Shown here: positions 22,062 to 33,177 of the stretch, one piece after another
Numbering within the stretch: position 1 is the stretch's first letter
How the letters are laid out: every line of letters begins with the position of its first letter
Source of the DNA: Vitellaria paradoxa
Taxonomy: Eukaryota; Streptophyta; Magnoliopsida; Ericales; Sapotaceae
Assembly (NCBI GenBank): GCA_019916065.1
Contig: CM034236.1
Coordinates: forward strand, 26,050,358-26,114,357
Direction of reading: 5' to 3'
DNA: 64,000 nt
Notes under the pieces: generated by a model
Databases searched by the model: none
The model's input: the letters and a program-made list of their open reading frames with translations, nothing else
Told to the model about the DNA's origin: nothing
Program-made: the position numbers and the translations under genes

Positions 22062-22368
22062 GATGTAAGAATGTAAAGGGAAAATTTTGGAAAGGCAATT
22101 CCCTTATTGGTAATCGGAATAGTTGATAGTCTAAGGACTTATGCTATGTTATGAACTCTTTTAATTTCAGTCAGTAGAGTAACTTGGGAACTTGTAATGT
22201 TAGAACTTCTGTGGTAATACTAATGGAAGTACGAAGTTGTTGTTATGTTGAACCTTTATGAATGTATTAAATTGTTGTATTGTTATTATGAGATGAAGTT
22301 ATGCTCTACCATAAGCTTAGATGTTGATCTAATATTGTTATTTTGTGCTTTGATATACTTTAGATATA
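22062..22368 (+). other. Spacer between the extra ORF and gag
   Basis: About 300 bp AT-rich, no frame. It could be a 5' untranslated or intergenic region of the element. Confidence 0.4.
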
Positions 22369-23575
22369 ATGTCGCCGCGTGCAATGAGAGTTAGAGGCCG
22401 AGGCCGAGGTAATGGCTAAGGTAGGGATAGAGGAAGGGAAGCATGTTTCCGTACAGCAAGAACAGGAAACACATCATAGTGCAGTGGCTGAGGCACCACC
22501 TATTGCACAACAGGATGACTTAAGAGAAGATGAGGTGCAATCAAGGGCACCAGAGGCTCCACAACCAGCAACTATGGATACTGGAGCAGTATTACAGCAA
22601 TTGGCGGTAGCTATGGCCGCAATAGCAGGAGGGGCTCGAGTTGGACCCCAAACACAAGTGCAAGCAAGCCCAACTGCTTTGGAGAAATTCAGGAGGATGA
22701 AGCCTCCAACTTATGATGGTATGGCTGACACAGATGTGGCAGAGCAGTTCTTAGAGGAATGCGAGAAGATATTAGTAGCAATGGAAATTAATGATCCATC
22801 TACTCGCATCATGCTGACAGCTTTTCAATTGGTGGGAAGGGCGTCAGCTTGGTGGTCTAGTTTAAAGGACACAGGAGGATCAACAGATCTCACTTGGGAA
22901 AGGTTTAAGGAGAAGTTCAGGGATCACTTCTTCCCTCAATCTTTAAGGGATGCTAAGAGGGAGGAATTTGCTGGGTTGATACAAGGGACAATGTCAGTGT
23001 TGGAGTATGAGAGGAAATTCTCAGATCTATTAAAGTATGCGCCTAAGTTGGTCTCCACTACTCATTTGAAATGCAGGAGGTTTGAGAGGGGATTGAGACC
23101 AACTCTGAGGAACAAAATGGTAATGTTGGGGCTAGAGGATTATGAGACTTTGGTAAATCGGGCCATGACAGTGGAAAAGGACTTGAATGAGACCAAAGTT
23201 ATCTATGAAAGCCGACGAGGCAAAACCATGGGGACTCAACAAGAAGGAGTTAGCAGAAAAAGAGCTAAGGGTAACTCATCCACTTCACAGATGCAATTAT
23301 CCTACCAGGAGAGTACAACACCTAGACCATCAAGGAAATTTGAAAGCACTTCTCAAAGGTTGATTATATGTTTTAATTGCAAGCAAACAGGGCATAAGAG
23401 CACTGAATGCCCTAAGGCTAGAGGACAAAATGAATCCATAAGGCAGATGAGAAGCGGACAGGGTGGAGATGAGATAGTGTGTTATTGGTGTGGAAAGACA
23501 GGGCATATTCAGAAGTTTTGCCCTCAGAGTCAGCAGGGTGTAAGAAGAAGGATGACACAACCTGGACAGTGGTAA
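22369..23575 (+). pseudogene. gag: Gag of the family-A Tekay-like element
   Basis: The likely original start is ATG 22369 (MSPRAMRVRGRGRG), which meets a stop at 22417 in a different frame. The long open frame starts at 22412 (387 codons). It has a Retrotrans_gag domain about residues 85-260 (AWWSSLKD, FKEKFRDHFFPQSLRDAK, FRRFERGLRP-like) and two CCHC knuckles: CFNCKQTGHKSTEC from residue 320 and CYWCGKTGHIQKFC from residue 357. Two knuckles are common in Tekay-like Gag. The frame ends at a TAA (23573-23575), but pol continues in the same frame, so this stop is probably a CAA-to-TAA change in an original gag-pol frame. Confidence 0.85.
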
Positions 23576-24300
23576 CAGGGAGCCCGCCCATCGGCCTCCC
23601 AATCAGTACAGCAGCAGTATCAGCAGAGGAGTGTCCCACAAAAGACTATACAAGCTGGAACATCGCAACAGTCAAGGGTGAACTCGCCGGGACAAAGGTT
23701 TAATCGGCCACAAAATATTCAGCCACAGGGTAGAGTGTTTGCAGTGGCACAACAGGAGGCGCCAGCTGAGCCATTGGTGACAAGAGGTATTTTTCGTGTC
23801 TATTCATCAAATGCCATTGTACTCTTAGACACGAGAGCATCCCATTCATTTGTCGCCGCGTCATTTGTGTATGCCTTGGGATTGGATGTTAGCCCCTTGG
23901 AATTGTTTTTGTGTGTTGAGACCCCCATAGCGGGATTTTCTTCTTTAGCTCAAGTGTGTAAGGGATGTGAACTAAGGGTAACTGATGTATTTGATGGGTG
24001 AGAGTTCGTCTCAACTTTTGACTTAATTGTATTGGAAATGAGGGGTTTTGATGTCATACTTGGAATGGATTGGCTTATGTCCTACCAAGCTATGATTGAC
24101 TGTAATAAGCGTAAGGTGACCTTAACTACGCCAGAGGGGGATCAAATTCGCTTCTTTACAGACCGGTGTGAAATAAAAGAAGCGTCACTTTTGAAAAATC
24201 GGAGAAAAGATGAATTGTGTAGTCTGTTTGCTGGCATGATTATAGAAGAAGAGGATGGGGAACAGAGACTTGAATTGCCTAGAGTTGTGAATGAATTTCC
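23576..24300 (+). pseudogene. Aspartic protease region of family-A pol
   Basis: LLDTRASHSF (GAC at 23828) marks the active site, but the Gly of D-T-G is Arg (AGA for GGA), which should destroy activity. [12 protein letters not shown] (about 24056-24090) is the usual ILGMDWL segment. A TGA at 23999-24001 sits in frame. The frame is the same as gag and RT. Confidence 0.85.
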
Positions 24301-24990
24301 TAAGGTGTTTCTTGAAGAAATATTTGGGTTGCCACCTGAAAGGGAAGTGGAATTTTGTATTGATTTGGTTCCGGGCACCGAACCCATTTCCGTTCCACCC
24401 TACAGGTTGGCATCGGTAGAGTTAACAGAATTGAAGACACAGGTGGAGGAATTGTTAGCCAAGGGATTCATCCGGCCAAGCACTTCACCTTGGGGTGCGC
24501 CGGCATTATTTGCAGCTAAGAAAGATGGGACTTTGAGAATGTGTATTGATTACAGGAAATTGAACAGGGTGACCATTAAGAATAGATACCCATTGCTAAG
24601 AATCGACGAATTGTTTGATCAGTTGAAGGGATCAATGGTGTTTTCAAAGATTGATCTACGATCTGGGTACCATCAAGTGAGGATAAGGAAAGAAGACATT
24701 CCAAAGACGGCATTCAGGACTCGGTATGGTCATTATTAGTTTCTGGTTATGCCTTTTGGCTTGACAAATGCACCGGCAGTCTTTATGGACTTAATGAATC
24801 GAGTCTTTAGAGACTACTTGGATGAGTTTGTGGTGGTATTCATAAATGATGTCTTGGTGTATTCTAAGTCAGAAGAAGAACATGAACAACATTTGAGGCT
24901 TGTACTACAAAGGTTGAAAGATCATCAGTTATATGCCTAGCTGAGCAAATGTGAGTTCTGGCTTAGAAAGGTTAAATTTCTAGGACATGT
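24301..24990 (+). pseudogene. Reverse transcriptase region of family-A pol
   Basis: Motifs in order: [76 protein letters not shown], and FINDVLVYS (about 24840) in place of FIDDILVYS. The catalytic GAT to AAT change removes one active-site Asp. TAG stops at 24737-24739 and 24938-24940 lie in frame. No frameshift. Confidence 0.9.
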
Positions 24991-25650
24991 GGTCTCAGAG
25001 GAAGGAATAGCAGTGGACCCATCCAAAATTGAAGCTATTTTGGAATTGTCTCAACCGAAGTCCATATTTGAGATCCGTAGTTTCCTTGGGTTGGCAGGAT
25101 ACTACAGAAGGTTTGTCTCGAATTTTTCTAGATTAGCGGCCCCGCTAACTAGATTAACCCGAAAGGGGATCAAATTTGAATGGAGTGATGTATGTGAAAG
25201 ATCATTTCAAGAGATAAAAAGAAGATTGACTACTGCACCGGTGTTGGTTATCCCAGAGAGGGGAGCTAGTTACTTGGTATATTGTGATGCGTCACGAGAA
25301 GGACTTGGGTGTGTTCTTATGCAGAATGGGTGAGTGGTGGCCTATGGGTCAAGACAGTTGAAGAATCATGAAAAGAATTATCTGGTACATGATTTAGAGC
25401 TGGCAGCAGTCATTTTTGCCCTAAATAGTTGGAGACATTACTTGTATGGCGAGAAATTTGAAGTATTCTCGGATCATAAAAGTTTGAAATATATTTTTAC
25501 TCAGAGAGACCTGAATTTGAGGCAACGGCGGTGGATGGAATATATGGAGGACTATGACTTTGAATTGCATTATCATCCAGGCAAAGCTAATGTAGTTGCA
25601 GATGCCTTAAGCAGGAAGAGTAGAAGAACTATGGCTTGTATAGCCGTTAA
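24991..25650 (+). pseudogene. RNase H region of family-A pol
   Basis: [18 protein letters not shown] (about 25079), then [17 protein letters not shown] (about 25279), [10 protein letters not shown] (about 25472) and [17 protein letters not shown] (about 25566). TGA at 25331-25333 replaces an expected codon in [12 protein letters not shown], most simply CGA to TGA. Confidence 0.9.
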
Positions 25651-26520
25651 AGAATGGGGATTGATGGGGACATTGAATGAGTTTGAATTGGAACTAAAAG
25701 AGGGAGAGGAACAAGGGATGTTGCATACTATGGTCACCCAGCCAGTCTTAATTAATAGAGTAATTGAGGCTCAGAAGTTAGATGAGGAAGCTAATGATGT
25801 TTGTAATAAAATAAAGGATCAGGTGGATATTCCAGGCTAGACAGTGGGTGATGATGGAGTGGTCAAATACCAAGGGAGAATCTTTGTGCCCTCCTCTGTT
25901 AGAGAGAAAGTCTTGAGGGAATTTCATCATTCCCGGTTAACAGTGCATCCGGGAGGTACAAAAATGTATCATGACTTAAAGAGGCAGTTTTATTGGGCAG
26001 GAATAAAGAAGGGTGTGGCGGAGTTTATTAGCAAGTGTCTAACTTGTCAGCAAGTGAAGGCAGAGCATCAAAGACCGGCTAGATTGTTACAGCCTTTGCC
26101 AATATCCAAGTGGAAGTGGGAAAATGTCACTATGGATTTTGTGTCAGGGTTGCCAAGGACAAAAAAAGGTTGTGATGCCATATGGGTGATTGTTGATCGG
26201 TTAACCAAGTCGGCTAATTTCTTGCCAATGCGAATGACGGATTCAATGGACTCTTTAGCCCGATTATACATTCGGGAAATTGTGAGGTTGCATGGAACGC
26301 CAGTGTCTATTATTTCAGACCGAGACTCTCGTTTCGTTTCTCGCTTTTGGCAGAGTTTTCAAGCAGCCATGGGGGCAGAGTTGTGTTTTAGTATGGCTTA
26401 TCATCCCCAAACTGATGGACAATTGGAACGAACAATTCAAATTTTAGAAGATATGCTTCGAGCTTGTGTGTTGGACTTTAAAGGTAGTTGGGAGGATCAT
26501 TTGCCACTGGTGGAATTTGC
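25651..26520 (+). pseudogene. Integrase region of family-A pol, 3' truncated
   Basis: HHCC domain ([20 protein letters not shown] with CLTCQQVK, about 25925-26060) and catalytic core with TMDFVSGLP (Asp near 26133), SDRDSRF and [19 protein letters not shown] (Glu near 26427). The frame passes directly into LTR sequence after VEFA at 26520, so the integrase C-terminus, the region where a chromodomain would sit, and the 3' untranslated region are missing. TAG at 25838-25840 is a further in-frame stop. Confidence 0.9.
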
Positions 26521-28238
26521 TCTTAGGTGGGGCGCCCATGACCCCTCAGGGGCGCCCATGCTCTTAAGTGGGTGCCCATGCCCCCACAGGGGCGCCCATG
26601 AACTTTAGGAGGGGTGCCCACAGAGACCAGAACACCTTTTCTGATTTTTCTTAACTTGACTTCCTACCTTAGGATTATGAAGGGGTTAGGCATATGTTTG
26701 TGTGTGAGACTTTTATTTGATTAATTGTATGGATTTTAAAATGAGAATGAGCTCTTAAAAGTGATTAAAGGTTGATTATCTTAAACCTATGGGATTAAGC
26801 TTGTAAAGGGGAATGCTTGCTACCATGAATGAAATGAATTGGAAGCCTACTTTGAGATAAGGGTTTTAATCAAGTAGAATTGTGAATATGCCTTAATGTA
26901 AACTAAATGTTAAAGTGTATGAACTTGTGATTGCATTAATGAATTGTGATTTGGCAAAAGGGAGCTCATGTTCATAACATTGAAAGAGGTTGAATGTTTA
27001 ATGATGCTTAATAAATGTTGTTATGTAATGAATCCTAGAATAAACCGGAATGTGGATTTATGTTGTGGAAAAGTATATGATGTTGAATGTGGACATGTGA
27101 ATGATGAGATGTAAAATGATGAATGATTGTTTGTGTGACGGGGGCCGTGGTGGGGTGTGGTAAACAGGAAGGGTTTGAGAGTACCCTCGGGTTGAGAGTC
27201 CCGGAACCTGCGCAGGGTTTGGTTTCAATGCCAGTGGGTTAGTAGCCCACAACATTATGAGTTTATGGGTTACCCGTGACCTTGGATTGTGATCCTAAAC
27301 GATGGTGTTTGGTTTGCCGTTTCCATTGGGTCTGGACCCATAAAAGATGGTGTTGTGTATACACCCAACCCCCGATGAATTGTGTGACTATGGTTGTGTG
27401 ATGGATTATTGGAATGTGATAATATGGATGTGAATACATGATTAAATGTTGAATTTGTGATAATGTGGTTGGAAATGTGACTAGATGTAATATTAGGACA
27501 TTCAATAATGGAGATTGTTTGGAATTGGATGCCATATTGTGATGTCATTAAGTGTTAATAGGTATTGTAAATATGGATATGTGATTAATTTTGATTAAAC
27601 ATTAATAGTGAATTGAAATATGATTTGAGACTCAACAATGAGATTCTAAAGATTAAGTATTGGTTGGAATTGAATTTCTTTTCACAATATTGTTGTGTAT
27701 AAAGGTACATAGTCTAAAATGGTGATGTCAATGAATGATTTTGATTCTAGAGTATCGGTGGTAACTAGATACATTATAAAATGCTTGCATATGTGGAATA
27801 CGTATCATATATGTTTAATTGAGACTTGTGGGCACAAGTGGACCCGTGCTCACATCTCTACAGACTTTGATGCTAGTACAAGCAATAACAATCAAGTGGG
27901 TTGATGTGTTGGGACTAGGAGGTTATGCATGAGCCCTACCAAGCTTATCAAAGCTCTTGGTCATCTACTTTAAATTTCTTTTGGGAATTGTAACGTCGTG
28001 CATTTATAAACTCTTTCAATTTGGTTGTAATGGCCATAAGGCCTAAGTTATGTAATCTGGGAATGGTGTATGTGGTTGGTGACATGGTAATAGTCATGGT
28101 TAAACCTATGTTATTCTATCTTATGTCTTGGGCTCACTAGCTTATGTTGCGTTGCTCTGATTATGGGATTGGTTATATTAGTGCATGTTATGTGTGTTTA
28201 TCACTCACCCCTCGGGTCACGAGATCCGGCGCGTGACA
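26521..28238 (+). repeat. 3' LTR of the family-A element, 5'-truncated
   Basis: 1718 bp matching 6031-7752 of the 5' LTR. It begins inside the downstream GGGCGCCC array, with TGCT shared across the junction. The natural right end (GCGTGACA) and the GAGAA duplication (28239-28243) are intact, so the deletion happened after insertion. Confidence 0.9.
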
Positions 28239-28528
28239 GAGAAGGATGAGCCAAACATGTAGAGTTGGCATTTTAGTACAAGTGTAGAAGAGTGGGGCAC
28301 CTTGGGCGCACAGAACATTGGCGCCCAAGGCTTGGCCGCATGCAACATGGGCGCCCAAGAGTTTGGGCGCACGTCTGAGAAGGTGTTAGGCGCCCGAGCT
28401 ACAGTAGAAATGACTGGTATGATGTGTTCTGACTTGTGCAGCTGAGCCTCACCTCTATAAACCCTATATTAGGCTAGGGGGGATGGGAAAGGTCTGGAAA
28501 ACACTGTTGAAGATTAAAATATTATCAA

Positions 28529-28560
<32 letters not shown>

Positions 28561-30847
28561 AGATGGAAGAGGAAGACTTTTGAGGTTGGAGAGAGAGGAA
28601 CCCGAGAGAGGAAGAAGGAAGAAGAAACAAAGGGAACCAAGTAAGGGTTTGTATGGTAAGTGTCTCTAACCCTAACCAAAATCAAATTAACCTTGCAAGG
28701 ATGTAATTAAGCACTCAAGGAACCTATCTATGTGATTTGTTTGTTGTTTAGATCAAAGGGTGAAGAGATTGAATCTTCCAAGTTTAGAAGCTTGAAACTG
28801 GAAGAAGACCACTTCTTATTCTTCATCTTTATTCAACTTCAGGTAGGGATTTAATGCCTCATTCTTACATGTGTGATGTGTAAGAAGGACTAGAATAGCA
28901 TTAGAGAAACCTTTTTAAGTGTTGGTTACATTTATGGAAGATATTGGAAGTTATATACACATATATATGTATGTATAGGTTAAGAGAGTGAAAATGGTGT
29001 TTTGATCCATAACTTGACTTTTGGTTGATGAAAACCCAAATTGTTGATTTCCTTTGAGGCCTAAGAGACTTGTGGTGATGTTAGAAACATGAAATTTTAG
29101 GTATATTAACCTTAACTTGGTTAATTTGAAGCCCCAAGAGTGAAAAATCAAGAAACCAGAAAACAGAGCATGAAACTCGTAACTTGGACCAAGCTGTAGG
29201 CGCACAAGAGAGACACAGTTGGGCGCCCAAACCCTTGGGCGCACAAGCCCTTGGGCACACGGCTGAGTGCCAGCTTCGGCGCCCACCGAGCCTAGGTTCG
29301 ATTTCTGACTTTGTTTACTTTGACCTTCTACCTTAGGTTTATGAAAGAGTTTAGTAACACGTTTTCGCATGAAACTTTTATTTGATTAATTGCATGGATT
29401 TAAAAAGGGAAATGTGTTCTAAAAAGTGATTAACGATTTGTTATCTTAAGCTAATGGGATTTAACTTGCAATGGTGAATGAGTGTTACCTTGTGATTATA
29501 TCTTGATGTAAACTAAATGATGAGGTATATGAACATGTGATTGATACTCAAATTCATAATGATGATAAATGTCGAATGTTTAATAAGGTTTAATCAATGT
29601 TGATATGTGATGAATCTTGGGATGAACCGAAAAATGAATATATGATTGAAAGAAATTGAAATGTGAACTTTTGTTAATAAGTAATGGAAATTAAATGAGG
29701 CTTGGGTTAAATGAAATGAAGTGATGAAATTAGTTGTGTTCCATGATGAAATGGAATGTCGTTATGTGTGTTGGAAAGTTTATGGTGATGAATGTGAATT
29801 GTGATTAAAGAGTATTGAATGTGATGAATGATTAGTTGTGTGCCGGGGGCCGTGGTGGGATGTGAAAATAGGAAGGGTTTTAAGATTACCCTCGGATTGA
29901 AAGACCTGAAACCTACACAGGGTTTGGTGTCAATGCTAATGGGTTAGTAGCCCACAACATTGTGTGTGTTTTGGCTCCTCGTGGCCCTAGACTGCGATCC
30001 TAAATGACGACATCGGTTTATCGTTTCCGTTGGGTATTGGCCCATAAAAGACGATATTGTGGATGCACCCAACCCCCGATGACTTGTGTGGTTATGGCAA
30101 TGTGATCGAATGATGAATAAGTGTGAATGTGGATGTAGAGATGTGATGGAATGATGAATAGGAGCTAATATGGATATGGTTGTGTGATTGAATGTTGAAT
30201 ATGTGATATGGAACATGATTGGATATAAACTTGGGAAATTTAATAATGAAGAATAATTGGAATTGAATACAACACTATGATGTTATTGAATGACGATAAA
30301 TACTTACATAAGTTGAAAACTAATTGATATTAATAAATTGTTATGGCATATAGAAAGATGTTGGTGTGTCTATGCATATATGTACATCGGCATGCGTGTG
30401 TTGATTACATACCATATATGTTTCTTTGAGGCATCGTGGGCACAAGTGGACCCGTGTTCACGTCCCTACAGATTTTGATGTAGGAATAGGTCATATCAAT
30501 CAGGTGGGCTGATGGGGTTGAATTAGGAGTGCTTATGCACGAGCCCTTCTAAACTTAGCAAAACTTTTGGTTACTTAGTTTTGTTTTATTTGAAATTATA
30601 ATATTGTACATTAAGGACTTATTTGATTTGGTGGTAAGGGCCCTAAGGCCTAAATTATGTATTAATGGGAGGAATGTTAGAAGTTTGTGACTTGACTATA
30701 GCCAAACTTAAAATTTATGTTATCTCATCTTATGTTTTGGGCTCACCTAGAGGTTTTTGTATTGCGCTAATCATGGGATGGTTATATTAGTGCATGTTAT
30801 ATGTGTTTATCACTCACCCCTCGGGTCGTGAGATCCAGGGCATGACA
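28239..30847 (+). mobile_element. Family-B solo LTR, 3' part (split)
   Basis: Begins with the second GAGAA (28239-28243) and continues as GGATGAGCCAAACAT, matching 40381 onward of the intact family-B solo LTR. It ends GGGCATGACA followed by AGGGT (30848-30852). With 4895-5016 it makes a solo LTR of about 2.73 kb. It carries the AT-repeat TATA region (28520-28551), the intron candidate (28656-28751), two GGGCGCCC-type arrays (about 28300-28400 and 29218-29285) and the conserved island (29844-30090). Confidence 0.85.
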
Positions 30848-30956
30848 AGGGTAAAACCTATGATTTATATCAAATAGAATATAAACGAATTTCAAGTTTA
30901 AATAAAAGAACTTTTAGATAAAAGACTTATAGAACTAACTAGAAATCAACATTCTA
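30848..30956 (+). pseudogene. Endogenous pararetrovirus remnant, N-terminal RT segment
   Basis: About 100 bp between the family-B LTR and the CACTA element. One frame shows IKELLDKRLIELTRNQHS, the segment that precedes RT in caulimovirids. The duplicated CTA at 30954-30956 is the target of the CACTA insertion. RT resumes at 39789. Confidence 0.7.
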
Positions 30957-30995
30957 CACTACTAGAGATTGGGTGAATGGCGAATGGAAACCTCG

Positions 30996-31188
30996 GGCGA
31001 CCGCTTTAAGCGGTCTCTAGAACAGTATTAGCGACCGCTCTAGAGACCGCTTAAGGCGGTCGCTTAAACTGCTGTCGCTAATCCCGTGCTGCAAGGTATC
31101 GACGACGAAAAAATTCGCAGCGACCGCTTTAAGCGGTCGCTAATACTGTTCTAGCGACCGCTTTTGCGACCGCTTAAAGCGGTCGTTG
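30996..31188. repeat. CACTA left subterminal repeats
   Basis: GCGACCGC and its complement GCGGTCGC occur repeatedly, often as face-to-face pairs such as GCGACCGCTTTAAGCGGTCG (31120-31139). Subterminal repeats bind the transposon-encoded TNPA protein in En/Spm. Confidence 0.85.
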
Positions 31189-31199
31189 ATTCTCTAATT

Positions 31200-31356
31200 A
31201 TATCGAACAGAACGCCTCCCTCTTTTTCCTTTCCTTCCCTCCCTCTTTTTCCTCTCCCTCCCCCGCGCTCTCTCTTCTCTCCCCCCTCTGCCGTGCCGGA
31301 GGTGTCCCGCCGCTGCCGTCGCTGCCGTCGCCGGAGGTTTATTTCTTTCGCTCTCT

Positions 31357-31409
<53 letters not shown>

Positions 31410-31435
31410 ATAAACATGCACTAATATTTTTTTTT
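31200..31435 (+). other. CACTA 5' leader with CT microsatellite
   Basis: C/T-rich leader with a (CT)n run at about 31360-31407, then T-rich sequence. Apparent ORFs here on both strands are low-complexity translations of this run. A mirror arrangement occurs in the relic at 46850-47110. Confidence 0.6.
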
Positions 31436-32830
31436 TTTGTTTATTATAGTTTTTTTGGAGGTTAAGTCAACACTACACCAGGTTTGGATTTTTTTTTTTA
31501 GTTTGAAATTTTTTTTATAGTTTCTGTATTTTTCATGTTTATTGTTGGATAAATGTAAATAAATTTTTTTTGTTTTTGTGGTTAGGGGTTTGATGATTAT
31601 CTATACATGCATGTATATATTATTGTTTGTTTAATTTTTTTTATTTTAGTTACTCTTTAACTTGTTTATTTCATGTGTATATTGTGTAATTTTTTTTTTA
31701 TGTATGTTGCTGTTGTTTTTAATTTTTTTTTAATTTGCTATTTTTTTTCTATTTTTTTTGTTTGCTGTTTTTTTCTGTATTTTTTATTTGCTGTTTTTTT
31801 AATATTCTGTTTTTTAATTTTATTTTATAAAAATTGGTATGTTGGAAGAAAAAAAAAAGAGATTTTAGAAGAAAAATTTAGTGAGTGGGAAAAATTGTTG
31901 TGTTTTGTGCGGTGAGTAAAAAATTTATATTTTATTATCTTATAATTTGTGTTTGTAGAAATTTATAAAATTTTGTATTATTTTACTGTACTCCAAAAGT
32001 TGCCAGTATAAACGATAAATTTAAAGGATTTGGGGGAGTTTTGTAAATTTCATGATTTGCAAGTTATACCGTTAAATTAAAATTTAATGATTTAAATTAA
32101 TTTAAATTTTTTTAATTAAATAATATAACTATATCTGTAATATTGAATTAAAATTCAATAAATTTAAAATTCTGAGGATACTCTGAAATTCTCAGAATTT
32201 CAAAATTCTGAAGATAGAATTAGAACGTTACAATAAAATGAAAAAAAAATACTTATTTAATTTTTTATTTAATTATTAAGATTAAAATTATAAAAATATA
32301 ATGAATATTTAAATTCTTATAATTTAATTACCTATTTTTAATATGATAGGTAAAATATATTATAAAATAATAACTTAGAAGAAATATAATAATGTGACCA
32401 CTTGACATGAAAAACAAAGAAATTAACATCTTGTGATACTTGAAAAATTATGCATGTGACCTTTTGTCACATCAATCCTCATAGATGAAGTCAAATTTTT
32501 GACCTGGGAGCTATTTTTTTGGGGCGTTAAACTTGGGCTTAAAAAATTATATTTAATGAATAAAAATAAAATAATATATATACAAATAGTATAATCAATT
32601 GAATTTTAAATTTTAGATTATATAGGAGTATTTAGTTTATTAAAAATATTAAAAATTTTTATTAACTATTTTTAATATCTTTCAATTAAATTTTGCCACG
32701 TGTTACTTTTTCACTAATTTATTTTTTTAACCATTTAAACACTATCATATAACAACTAAGAGAAAATAAAATTTTAAGGAGATTTTTTTTTGTAATTGAC
32801 TAAATTTTAAAGAGATTGATTTATAACTTA
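31436..32830. other. AT-rich CACTA interior
   Basis: Very AT-rich, T-homopolymer-rich sequence without a gene. It may include intron sequence of the transposase transcript. Confidence 0.4.
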
Positions 32831-32834
32831 AAAT

Positions 32835-33177
32835 TTTTTTAATTCAAAATTTATATATACCAATATTAGTTTTTTTTTCTAATAAGACTAATTATTTTTA
32901 AAAATTTTTGAGGAATCAAATTATAATATAAATATTTTTTAATAAAAAATTTACATACATAAATATCATTTTTTTTTCTAATAAGACTAATTATTTTTAA
33001 AAATTTTTGAGGAATCAAATTATAATATAAATATTTTTTAATAAAAAATTTACATACATAAATATCATTTTTTTTTTCTAATAAGACTAATTATTTTTAA
33101 AAATTTTTGAGGAATCAAATTATAATATAAATATTTTTTAATAAAAAATTTACATACATAAATATCATTTTTTTTTA
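32835..33177. repeat. Tandem repeat, ~100-bp unit, about 3.3 copies
   Basis: The phrase AATAAGACTAATTATT starts at 32881, 32980 and 33080, giving units of 99 and 100 bp. The last two are almost identical and the first is slightly diverged. Confidence 0.9.

Larger units (their letters stand above)
5017..28238 (+). mobile_element. Family-A Tekay-like Ty3 retrotransposon, split by a nested element
   Basis: A Ty3 element flanked by GAGAA duplications (5012-5016 and 28239-28243). It has a 2.7-kb 5' LTR, an initiator-Met tRNA primer site, an extra zinc-knuckle ORF, a gag-pol in one frame, and a 3' LTR lacking its first ~1 kb. A 13.6-kb Athila-like element is nested at 7942-21520. Element order (Gag, protease, RT, RNase H, integrase), the long LTRs and the single gag-pol frame fit the Tekay/Del group of chromoviruses. 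The integrase C-terminus and any chromodomain are deleted, so the clade is an inference. It inserted into a family-B LTR. Confidence 0.85.

Noticed and set aside
28239..28243. A separate LTR element starting at 28239
   Set aside because: The first ~120 bp of that LTR are found at 4895-5016, and the GAGAA duplication shows it is one LTR split by the family-A element.
31151..31424. Overlapping ORFs on both strands with Arg-Glu or Ser-Leu repeats
   Set aside because: They are translations of the (CT)n microsatellite and pyrimidine-rich leader of the CACTA element.
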